Source: Takakia lepidozioides
Taxonomy: Eukaryota; Streptophyta; Takakiopsida; Takakiales; Takakiaceae
Direction of reading: 5' to 3'
Assembly: GCA_030704615.1 (NCBI GenBank)
Contig: CM060731.1
Span: 59,810,756 to 59,874,755 of the forward strand
Length of the DNA stretch: 64,000 nt
This document shows positions 55,620 to 64,000 of this stretch, piece after piece. Each line of letters opens with the position of its first letter. The first letter of the stretch is position 1. The notes beneath the pieces were generated by a model, which saw nothing but the letters and a program-made list of their open reading frames with translations, had not been told where the DNA came from and did not search any database. A program made the translations under genes and the position numbers.

Positions 55620-57860
55620 TAGTTTAAGGTGGTAACACTCCCTTCGCATTCCCATTAAGATATCATGCTTGGACACTGGATTTTATGATCAATTATGGAG
55701 TGCTTTCCACCCTTTATTCATTTGTTGTTGCAATTGGCTTTGGACCAACCCGTGCTGGTACCATTGCCATGGGTTCTGCCTGCAATTTTTCTTGCCATGG
55801 ATTCGGCACACGCCACGAAAGGCCATCCAGACCATCCTCTGGAAATGCTCCAATGTTGTTTCAAACATCTCCACATTGCAATGGATACAACACTGACATT
55901 AGATGAGTGAAAGTGAGACTAGACCTCCAGCCAGCCGGCTTTCCCACATCAAATTGAAGGGGATCTGTAGATTATAGATAACGGCTGTTGCCTTCTCAAT
56001 GTCTTTTCCAATCACCTCTGCAATGAACTGGGGTATAAGATCCTTCAAATCACAAGTTTGAGCATCACGCACAAGCCACTTACGGGGATAGAGTTTCCAA
56101 TGCGAACCATTGGTCTTTTTTTGATAGCATTGTTGTAAAATACATGGACCAACATGGTCAATTTCGGGAATGACATATAGTACGCTTTCATGTACTATGT
56201 AAGCATGCAACTATGTACCAGTGACGTGGCTTGTTCGCCACTTAACCTGTTTGCCCATTCAGCCATCTCCACATTGTCATGGATTTTGCATGCTGGATTG
56301 TGAGGCCATCCACACCGTCCTCTGGAAATGCTATCATGGGGTTTTCAGCTATGTCCACATTTCCCTGGATTATGCCTGCACGAAGCAAGGCCAACTGCAT
56401 TCAGCACCCTCCACTTTATTATAGTATTGCAGCAACATTCAAAGCACTTCAATTTGTATCCATCGAAAACATCTAGGCTGGAAAAAGACATTGTTGCAGC
56501 AGAACTTAGGAAAGTACTTCTCCCCTTCCACTATACACGTGAAATGAAAGAAGCCAACCAACAGCATACCAGCCAAGAAAATATGAAACCAGCCAAGAAA
56601 AGAGCCAATATATGCAGTGAAGGTCGACACTAAATGAAACTTATCCAACACTTACATTAGAGAGGGAAGCTAAGTCTTACCTCCATAAGCTTGCCCACAT
56701 CAAATTTGGGAGCTTTCAGAAATTTTCCTTTCCGGTTGAATGAACTTGGCTACAAGATCCTTCAAATCACAAGTTTGAGCTTCACACACAATGAACTTAC
56801 AGGGATTGAGCTTCCAATGCGAACCAGAAGTCTTATATTGATAGCATTGTTGTAAAACACATGGACCAACAATGACAGTCTCTGGAATGACATATAGTAC
56901 AGTAATGACATATAGTACAGCATGCCGCTTCCAGTTGACCATCTACCCATGTAGGTTTCTTGTAACTATCCTTCCACAGGGAATCATAGGTAATGTGGAG
57001 CTTGAAATCCAGCCCTCTTGGATGAATCTGGACCCACACTCTATCCCTGCTCCTTCAGCTATCCATGCTCTGACAGCCTACAATTCTACCAGCAAACACC
57101 CCAACCATACTGGTGTGGAGTTCTTCCCCAAAACACCCCAACCCTACTTATCACAATCTGAAATGCATCTGCTTCTCTCTGTAGTCCAACAGGCATTCGC
57201 CTTTTTGTCTCCATTGTCCCACCATTGGGGTCGGAAAGTGTTCACCCCAAAGCTTCTCCTCATGTCTATTATATGTTTTTGGATACTTCCCTGCCACACT
57301 GGCAGTAACTTGCCAAAGTCACTCCAAACCACCAGAGATCTACCCAACGACCTAACTTACAGAATTCAATATGCATCTTGCGGCCGAGTCTGATGAGAGG
57401 CAACACAGGCTGAAATAGGTTGAAGAAGAAGGTGCCCTACCACATTGTCCTTGACCTGTCCTGACCCATGGAGGATTTGACCGATGACCTCTTGTGTGTG
57501 CTGCTGGTGTCTGTAGTCAGGTAATGTCGGATTGGTCTGTGAGATCGAACCACTACGGCGTAGATGAGTAGTCAGAGATTGAAACACGCTTGCTAAGACC
57601 AAGCTGACTCTCCCAAGAACGGCGAGCTCGCTTCTCCTCGTCTCGTCTCCTCCTCCTCTTCTCCTTCGTGCATCATTTGCTCAACGCCTCCATCCCACGC
57701 CCCTGCATATCCTGCTATCATCGCGTTCCATCCCTCAGCTATGTGGTGTGGCGCAGGAGACAAAAAAACGCCAAGTCCCAGCCCTCCTTTCTGTTCACGA
57801 TTACACTAATGGACAACCTTATTAGCAATTTTTTAACTTTTTTAAACCTAATGGGCAACC
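55620..57860 (-). pseudogene. PPR-locus fragments inside the CACTA element
   Basis: Several segments copy pieces of the PPR locus at 32-35 kb. 56260-56420 resembles 32590-32650 (coding GNVEMAE of the E domain region); an earlier degenerate copy is at 55780-55890. 56930-57070 resembles 34440-34590; 57340-57600 resembles 35230-35470; 57660-57730 encodes a PPR AGY..AW.. piece. Frames are broken throughout. Plant CACTA elements are known to transduplicate host gene fragments, and this fits that picture; the alternative is that the fragments were present in a dispersed repeat. Confidence 0.55.
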
Positions 57861-57969
57861 TTATTTGCATTATATGTGCCTTCAAAATGACACGTGTAGT
57901 GATGTAGTCGTATAAATAGAGCTCTGAAACCATCTTCAGTCATGGAGTCAGAAGATTCCATGAAACGTC

Positions 57970-58292
57970 GGGGAAGCCTCTTAGGGAACCTCCTAGTAGC
58001 CAGTATATATAGAAGACGAGACTGGACACTCTTCAGTCTCGCCAACACCAGTTCAGGCTACTCTTGTTTCCAGTTCCCAGTACTCTAGCCTAATTTCCAG
58101 TATTTGGTACTCCAGTCCAGTTTTCAACATTCCAGTATTCAAGTTGCGTTCCAATATCTTGTACTCTTGTTCATCGTCTTGATTTATATTTACTCATCAT
58201 GCATTCGGCCACACCGAGCTTGACTTCTTGTCGAGTCTTGTACCTCTAGTTTGATCTTTTGTTTGTGTTCAGTCATGTTCTCGTCTTTGACA
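57970..58292 (+). repeat. 3' LTR of gypsy copy 2, second part
   Basis: Starts in mid-LTR at GGGAAGCCTCTTAGGGAACC and ends CGTCTTTGACA, followed by AAGGA. Contains the TATA box (TATATATAG near 58005-58013) and an intact CTTCAGTCTCGCCAAC at 58031-58046. It supplies the part missing from 42767-43109, apart from about 25-30 bp lost at the breakpoint. Confidence 0.82.
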
Positions 58293-58297
58293 AAGGA

Positions 58298-58620
58298 TCT
58301 GACAGGAACTCCAGCAAAAGTTGTTCTCCGTTCATTGCATGGCCTGCATGGAAACAGATTCGCTTTTCACCCACCAATAGGGAACCTGTCTCACAAATCC
58401 AACTCTTAGGCCTTAGTCAAAGAAAAGTTAGACTTAGTGAATACAAGAGTCTAGCAAGGGGTCCCCGCTGAACATTCGAATTTAAGATTGTAGGACAAAA
58501 AGATGAGCTACTCCCATGGGGCTCCTTTTTACCTGCTTCGGATAGAGCCCCCACTAGGATTAATATGTGTAAGAACTAACACGGCCCAAGGACAAACTAA
58601 GAATTAGAGATGTGCACATG
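58298..58620 (+). repeat. Flank with copy of a dispersed segment (58391-58519)
   Basis: 58391-58519 matches 61290-61417 in the loop of the large inverted repeat: CACAAATCCAACTC, TCTAGCAAGGGGTCCC, CAAAAAGATGAGCTACTCCC are shared. No coding function evident. Confidence 0.55.
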
Positions 58621-59440
58621 AGGTGTGGGCGCCCTCACTTGTGTTTTATTTTTATTCTTATAATTTTAGATTCAATATTTAAAAAATCATGCAAATTGTG
58701 CTTTGTGGCACCTCGCCGCACCACGTGGTGAGAAGCAATTCATCAATTTTTTTAAATAATAATAATTATTTGCATACATTTTTAAATTAAAAAATATGCA
58801 AAATCATGCACAGGATGTCACGTGGAACCGTGCCACGCCGTGCATCGACCACATAACACCGTGCATTTTTTTAAGTCGCTCAATTGATATATATTGTATG
58901 TATGTTGTGTTGATATATATATATAATAAAAGTATGTCATATACATATAGATAGGTAATTGTTTTATTGGTTAGTGAGCAATGAACTACATGTGTGATAT
59001 TGAAGTGGTCAAGGGTTCAAACTCCACATATAGTTAGATAATTAACTAGAATCCGTGAGATAGAAATGATTAATACGGGGTTCCCCTAGATGATTGCGGC
59101 TGCAATGATTGTTTTTTGTTTTAAAAAATTAAAGTGCGATGTGGCGCGGTGCGGCCAATTATATGGTAGATTTGTTTTCAAATTTTGTTTTTCAAAACAA
59201 TTGAAAATATTTAATAAAAATTAACGAGTTGCACCTTGCCGTGTCGCGTGGTGTGGTGCGGCGCACAATTTAAATATTAATTTATTTTTTACTTATAATA
59301 CTAGTATATTTCTGAGTCATACCGTGATTAAGCTCATGATTCTGTCAAAAAGGTCATGATAATAACACGGATTTTATGACAGTTGGTCAAAAGAGTCATA
59401 TGGGTCAAAAGAGTTGTGAAAACCATTTTTTGTTGTAGTG
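58620..59440 (-). mobile_element. CACTA-type terminal region, truncated (left outer)
   Basis: The sequence ends at 59440 with the complement of CACTACAACAAAAAATGG, so the element reads leftward from 59440. Subterminal DNA is AT-rich with recurring GTGGCGCGGTGCGG-type words and TCATGA / GTCATA motifs. A second copy reads rightward from 63703. A different family from the nested CACTA element (termini diverge after CACTACAA). No transposase is visible and the far end is not found. Confidence 0.55.
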
Positions 59441-59505
59441 ATTCATTCATTTAACTTCACCTCTTTGTTTTACAGGCGGGGATGAGATGACGTCAAATGA
59501 ATGAA
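59441..59505. repeat. Imperfect hairpin, copy 2 of 4
   Basis: ATTCATTCATTTAACTTCAC pairs with GATGACGTCAAATGAATGAA. It abuts the CACTA-type end at 59440. Confidence 0.7.
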
Positions 59506-59798
59506 AGGTAAAAGAGAAAAGAAGAACAATTGTCATTGTGTAATGGCCTACCAAAGATCCAAATTCACCAAGAAACGAATGGACACTTGGCTAAAACTAA
59601 CGTTTGGCTTGTCCCTAAGCTATTAGGTAACCCATCCCACACCAATGTCAAGTTCGTCCGTTCTAGGGACAAGCTACTAAAAAAATCAATGTCTGAGAAA
59701 ACCTAAGAAGTGCGGCAGCGGGGGCTCGGGGTCAATCTTTGTCTCATTTCCCCTCAAGCTCCGTTTCTCGTCTCATTGTCAAACCTCCAGGCAGTTGC

Positions 59799-60385
59799 AG
59801 GGTTGAGTGGACCAAAAACGGCAGATCCTGCTATATGAAAGTCCATGACCAAAAAATAAAAAGTTGAGGATACTATCCAAAATATTTGTTTAGTGATAGA
59901 TAATGGTATACTGAACATATTTAGTAAAGAGTCCTACCACAAATATTAAAGATATAATTTATTACATATTTTAGTCTATTATTTAGAGAAATTATGAAAA
60001 ACTAAAAATTAGAGTTTAGAAAACAAATTCAATATGCCACCTAGCCATTGAAGATTATAGGTTTTTATACTTCTAGAAAAACAATGACACCCAAAATCCA
60101 AAAAACAAGACGAGCTTTGGACTTTTCAAAAAATGTATATTTATTTTACATATATTTAATCTATGTCAGTCAAGTGACAAATGATTTTACCACTTCAAAT
60201 CCATACCTATGATGTGGACCAAAATGACCACCTTATGTCCAAATTCAATGGAATTCACCAATAGAAGAACTTGAGTCCACTGGTTTTAATGAATTAATTC
60301 AAATTCAATTGATGACACCATCAATTGCAGACTTGTAGTCATCTGAAACTGTGCCGGTAACGTCTATTTTGGTCCAGTCAACCCT
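59799..60385. mobile_element. MITE inserted in left arm of inverted repeat
   Basis: 587 bp with 19-bp terminal inverted repeats AGGGTTGAGTGGACCAAAA and TTTTGGTCCAGTCAACCCT (one mismatch). The right arm has no counterpart, so the insertion postdates the inverted duplication. Interior is AT-rich, non-coding. Superfamily not assigned because the target duplication is unclear. Confidence 0.75.
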
Positions 60386-60939
60386 ACTTTCACCCCTTTT
60401 CCCCATTTTTTCGAGTTCAGACTAACGCCCAGTGGACGTCATTGTCAAGCTCAGCAGAATTGATGTGCTATCATGAAGTCGCCCACTCCTCAAGTGTTCA
60501 TCTCATTCCAAAGTTTGTTCACGGCCGGTCTAGTTCAAGCTGGGCCAGACTAGGACGAATGCCAAGGTCCAACTGACTACTAAACCTATCTCACGACGAG
60601 TCTTTAGAGGATAACCCAATGAAACGTGAACAATTCTTTCCCGAGCCCTGCTTGCATAAAAATAGCCTGAGTGCATTCATCCAAGGTTTTTTTTTGCTGT
60701 GATCACTTCAAATGACTCTGATTCTGGACCAGTCATAACTATACCAGTTGCCCACCATCAACCGACTTGTACCCTCCTACACCCTCATTCTTCGGTTCCT
60801 CCATTTCACTTGAAGCCTTCGTGTAGTGTTTTCTTCCTCGCAAAGCTTCTCGAAAGGGGGTGGAAAATGTAATACGTAAGTGTACACATCATTTGCAAAA
60901 TTATCCGTAAATATTTTGAAGTTTATTTTTATTAAAAAA

Positions 60940-61200
60940 ATTGGACGACCTTTTGGTGGTCGTCCGTCTATCACCCGGCCGTCGCAATCGCCAAGCTGAC
61001 GTCTTAAAAAAAAAAAACAAAAACAAAAAACGTAAAGTCACTGTTGTGCGGCTATCGTTGTTACTAAGCAATTGCCTAAATTCAACGGAGGGAATATATA
61101 TATATATATTATTGCCCAACCGTCTCCCGGCCGTCGCCGACATCTAGTGGCCGTCTACACAAATAAAAATAAAAATAAAAAATAAAAAATAAAATCGCCC
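60940..61200. repeat. A-rich / GTCGTCCG modular repeat, inner left arm
   Basis: Same module as at 1-295 and 1690-2310 (GGTCGTCCGTC, CCGGCCGTCGC, CAAAAACAAAAA spacers) with a TATATATATATA run near 61096-61108. Confidence 0.55.
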
Positions 61201-62632
61201 TAGTGGTGGCTATCGTCACAGTCTGGCCTAGCTCGCGGTCTCCGTTGGGGGAAAAAAATCAATTTGAGGGAATTTATTTCCGATGACATCACAAATCCAA
61301 CTCGTAGGCATCAACCAAGGAAGAGTTGGACTTGGTGAATACAGAATCTAGCAAGGGGTCCCTGCTGAACTTCCGAATTCAAAGATAGTAGGGCAAAAAG
61401 ATGAGCTACTCCCATGGTTGTGTTGATGTTCCGACTCCGATCGAAATTGTCACGACGTCTTCGAGATGGGAGGCTTTCTATGCCCTTGAGCGATGATCCG
61501 GGCCAATGCTTGACCTCCCCAAACACGTTGCACGCTTCTTTGATGAGACTGAATCGTACCAGGAAGTCGAGTTCATGCATTTTCTAGAGCAAGTCTTGAT
61601 CTTTGTTTATCATCGTTTCAGCAAGTTGGATGGCTATTGCGAAAATTGGGTCGTTCCTAGATTAGAATGTATGTATTTGATCATTGTTTGGCCTGGTGGC
61701 TAATGCAACTGGCCTCAATTCCAAGTCTTCGAAAGCGATGATCCCGCCTCAAAGTTCCTTCCAAATCTTCTGGGTCTCATTAAAACTTAATCTTGGTATT
61801 GCTCGGATATCCCTTGTTTCAGGTCCATATCTTACGATTTTTCTTTTGTTGGCCTCTATGATCAGGGTGTCTGTCCACCTCGATGAGGCCATCCCGACTT
61901 TGAGTATTCTCTCCGCTCTCCCCTCTTTTCCCTTGACGATAGTGGAATGAGCTTTTGCTTTTATGCCCTAAGCTTTGTGCTCAGTGAAGCTGATGGATCT
62001 ATCTGTCCGAGGGCATTTCTCTATCCCTCGAGATGCCTGTCGGCATCCTGTCCCTCGATGACTTAGTGATTTTTCTTCTTTCTGCCCCCGAGGACTTAGC
62101 CAAATTTTTTTCTGTTTTTCCTGCCCTCTATGACTTAGCCATATATTTCGAGGTTTTACCTCTTTCCTGCCCCCCAGGACTTGGAAACATTTTGCTTGTG
62201 ATCTGGAGATCTGAGCCGTTCAGATTGAATGGTCAGATTTGCGGCTAGCTCCGCTTTTTGCGGATCTTCAACTGGAACTCTGCCAAGAGACATAAAAAAG
62301 CCGAAGGTTTTTAGTCTTCTGGACCTCTGGCATGCATCGACACAAATTGAAAAATTAGAGAAAGAAAGCGGATCGCGGAGAAAAGCTACGACAGTGTCAA
62401 CAATGCGACACTCTCCAGACCCTAACTCCCTACCGACTTGGTCAAGCTCCCATTCCCCCATCCCCATCTTTCCAGAATTCCAACTCTCTCATTCTCTTCT
62501 TTTCTTTCTTTCCTATCCATTCTTTTGACCTCACCCCTCTATTTTTTACAGGCGGGGGTGGGATGAAGTCAAAAATGAAAGGTAAGAAAGAAAAGAAAAG
62601 AAACTAAAAGTATCAATGGCCTACCAGAGATT
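61087..62632. other. Loop of large inverted repeat; no gene recognised
   Basis: About 1.5 kb between the arms. Contains the 61290-61417 copy of the dispersed segment, a pyrimidine-rich stretch 61890-62180 with repeats of CCCTCKATGACTTAG and GAGGACTTAGCC (a degenerate minisatellite), and hairpin copy 3 at 62517-62580. Open frames here do not resemble known proteins. Confidence 0.45.
62517..62580. repeat. Imperfect hairpin, copy 3 of 4
   Basis: CCATTCTTTTGACCTCACCC pairs with GGGTGGGATGAAGTCAAAAA. Unlike copies 2 and 4 it is inside the loop and not against a CACTA-type end. Confidence 0.65.
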
Positions 62633-63702
62633 GTTGAATTTGGGCAACTGCCCAACAATCACAATAGCCGGACAATAGTGACTTTATATTTATTTATTTT
62701 TGTTTATTTTCTGGACGTCGGCTCGGCGATTGCGACGGCCGGACGATAGACGGACGACCACCAAACGGTCGTCCAATTTTTTTAATAAAAAATAAAGTTA
62801 AAAATATTTACGGGTAATTTTGCGGGGGATGTGTACACCTACGTATCACATTTTTCACCCCATTTCGAGAAGCTTTGTGAGGAAGAAAACACTACACGAA
62901 GGCTTCAAGTGCAATGGAGGAACCGAAGAATGAGGGTGTAGGAGGATCCAAGTCGATTAGTGGTGGACAACTGGTATAATTATGGCTGGCCCATAATCAC
63001 AGTAATTTGAGGTGATCACAGCCGAAAAAAACCTTGGATAAATGCACTCAGACTATTTTATGCAAGCAAGGGCTTGGAAAGAATTGTTCACGTTTCATTG
63101 GGTTATCCTCCAAAGACCCATCGTGAGACAAGTTTAGTAGTCGGTTGGACCTTGGCCCTCGTCTAAGTCTGGCCCAGCTTGAACTAGACCGGCCCGTGAA
63201 CAAACTTTGAAAATGAGATGAACATTTGAGGAGTGGACGACTTCATGGTAACATATCAATTTTGCTAAGCTTGACAATGACGTCCACTGGGCGTTAGTCG
63301 GAACCCGAAAAAATGGGAAAGAGGTTTGACAATGAGACGAGAAATGGAGCTTGAGGGGAGATGAGGCAAAGATTGAATCCGAGCCCCCGCTGCCTGACTG
63401 GAGCCACCGCTTGTACCAAATGATTTCTTAGATTTTCTGAGATATTGATTTTTTTCGTAGCTTATCCCTAGAACGGACGAACTTGACATTGGATGGGGTG
63501 GGTTACCTAATGGAGAGTGTTGTTTCAAGGACAAGCCAAATGTTAGTTTTAACCAAGTGTCCATTCGTTTCTTGGTGAATTTGGATCTTTGGTAGGCCAT
63601 TACACAATGACAATTGTTCTTCTTTTCTATTTTACCTTTTATTCATTTGACTTCATCCAACCCCCGCTTGTAAAACAGAGGGGTGAAGTCAAATGAATGA
63701 AT
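62633..63702. repeat. Right arm of large inverted repeat
   Basis: Inverted match to 59441-61086 without the MITE. The inner end has a GTTGAATTT..GGCAA block matching complement of 61060-61086. Ends at hairpin copy 4 (63641-63702), directly followed by a CACTA-type terminus. The homology continues outward into 63703-64000. Confidence 0.85.
63641..63702. repeat. Imperfect hairpin, copy 4 of 4
   Basis: ATTCATTTGACTTCATCC pairs with GGGTGAAGTCAAATGAATGAAT's 5' portion around a short loop. Abuts CACTACAACAAAAAACGG at 63703. Confidence 0.7.
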
Positions 63703-64000
63703 CACTACAACAAAAAACGGTTTTCATGACTCTTTCGGCCCCTATGACTATTTTGGCCAACTGTCATAAAAACCGTGTCATTATCGTGACATTTTGACAG
63801 AGTCATGAGCTTAATCACGGTATGACTCAAAAAAATACTAGTATTATAAGTAAAACATAAATTAATATTTAAATTATATGCCGCATCACACCACGCGGCG
63901 CGACAATGTGCAACTCATTAATTTAATTTGTTTAAAAAAATTGAAAAACAAGTCTACCATATAATTGGCCGTGCCATGCCACATGGCACTTCAATTTTTA
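63703..64000 (+). mobile_element. CACTA-type terminal region, truncated by window end (right outer)
   Basis: Begins CACTACAACAAAAAACGG and continues with TCATGACTC, CCTATGACTATTTTGGCC and AT-rich subterminal sequence with GCGGCGCGACA words. It is the inverted counterpart of 59150-59440 and continues past the window. Confidence 0.6.

Larger units (their letters stand above)
45694..57970 (-). mobile_element. CACTA (En/Spm) transposon body and right terminus, nested in gypsy copy 2
   Basis: CACTACAACAGATGAGTG at 45694 is preceded by AGT (complement ACT), pairing with ACT before the other terminus at 42685-42687, the 3-bp duplication typical of CACTA elements. The body holds a subterminal repeat array (45895-46290), an En/Spm-type ORF1 and NIF/FCP1-like exons on the minus strand, a divergently transcribed tnp2 transposase on the plus strand, and PPR-locus fragments (55620-57900). 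With the 79-bp left terminus the element is about 12.4 kb. All genes contain frameshifts. Confidence 0.82.
41850..58292 (+). mobile_element. Gypsy chromovirus copy 2 with nested CACTA element and internal inversion
   Basis: The 5' LTR starts at 41850 and the last LTR fragment ends at 58292; the outer flanks are identical, AAGGA (41845-41849) and AAGGA (58293-58297), so both ends come from one insertion. Inside are gag start (plus), the end of a CACTA element (42688), then an inverted block 42767-57970 that contains part of the 3' LTR, the accessory ORF, integrase, protease and gag on the minus strand, the other CACTA end (45694) and its body, and finally the remaining 3' LTR on the plus strand (57970-58292). 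Re-inverting that block in thought restores the order 5' LTR, gag, CACTA, gag, pol, 3' LTR. Confidence 0.85.
59441..61086. repeat. Left arm of large inverted repeat
   Basis: Reverse complement of 62633-63702 apart from indels. Shared blocks in order from the outside include the terminal hairpin (59441-59505), AACAATTGTCATTGTGTAAT with GGCCTACCAAAGATCCAAAT, ACACTTGGCTAAAACTAACG, GTTCACG with GGTCTAGTTCAAGCTGGGCC, CCTCATTCTTCGGTTCCTCC, CTTCGTGTAGTGTTTTCTTC, and the GTCGTCCGTC module near 60960. The arm is about 590 bp longer because of a MITE at 59799-60385. Confidence 0.85.

Noticed and set aside
57890-57925. Right-hand CACTA terminus near GTGTAGTGATGTAGTCG
   Set aside because: Does not match the element's TIR beyond a few bases; the true termini are at 42688 and 45694 with matching ACT flanks.
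60941-61147. Small gene in the inner left arm
   Set aside because: The frame runs through the GTCGTCCG module, poly-A and TATATA runs; low-complexity translation only.
1-64000. CRISPR arrays, bacterial operons, phage or integron features
   Set aside because: Introns, plant transposons and PPR genes show a plant nuclear context; repeats have no CRISPR-like spacing.

Overview
The window looks like nuclear DNA from a land plant, most likely a non-seed plant such as a fern (inference). Supporting signs are a six-exon cytosolic ribosomal protein eS4 gene with plant-style short exons and a telo-box-like 5' leader, degenerate PLS-class pentatricopeptide repeat (PPR) genes with E/E+/DYW remnants, and plant-type CACTA (tnp2), PIF/Harbinger, Ty1/copia and Ty3/gypsy chromovirus elements. 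Only two intact host genes can be defended: a 487-aa universal-stress-protein-like gene (20306-22532) and RPS4 (36282-38240). Most of the rest is transposon DNA in various states of decay.

Layout. 1-2450: A-rich/GTCGTCCG modular repeats and a diverged copy of the repeat family seen again at the right end. 4450-14520: a PIF/Harbinger element (TIRs, degenerate Myb/SANT-like ORF and transposase) split by a complete gypsy chromovirus (7404-13770, TSD ATAGG/ACAGG). 14738-15936: a short TIR element. 16150-16860: SINE/LINE-like retroposon pieces. 17044-18234: a foldback element built on the palindrome CAATTCAATTGAATTG. 20306-22532: USP-like gene. 24335-29584: Ty1/copia element with 5-bp TSD TATCA. 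30700-35480: decayed PPR gene array on the minus strand. 36282-38240: RPS4. 39740-41073: more PPR/DYW debris in two orientations. 41850-58292: a second copy of the same gypsy family, carrying a roughly 12.4-kb CACTA element in its gag and later rearranged by an internal inversion of about 15.2 kb; outer TSDs AAGGA/AAGGA and inner TSDs ACT/ACT allow this history to be read from the sequence. 58293-64000: a large inverted repeat flanked by outward-facing CACTA-type ends.

Most unusual points. (1) In the gypsy family the sequence expected at the 5' end of the transcript is complementary over 15-16 nt to the primer binding site, the arrangement known from self-priming Tf1/sushi elements. (2) Both gypsy copies carry an extra 133-codon reading frame between the chromodomain and the 3' LTR, preceded by its own TATATATA. 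(3) The CACTA element carries an NIF/FCP1-type HAD domain downstream of its En/Spm-type ORF1, plus PPR fragments. (4) The nested gypsy/CACTA/inversion structure itself. Reading frames of nearly all transposon genes are broken by stops and frameshifts, so none of these elements appears autonomous in this window.
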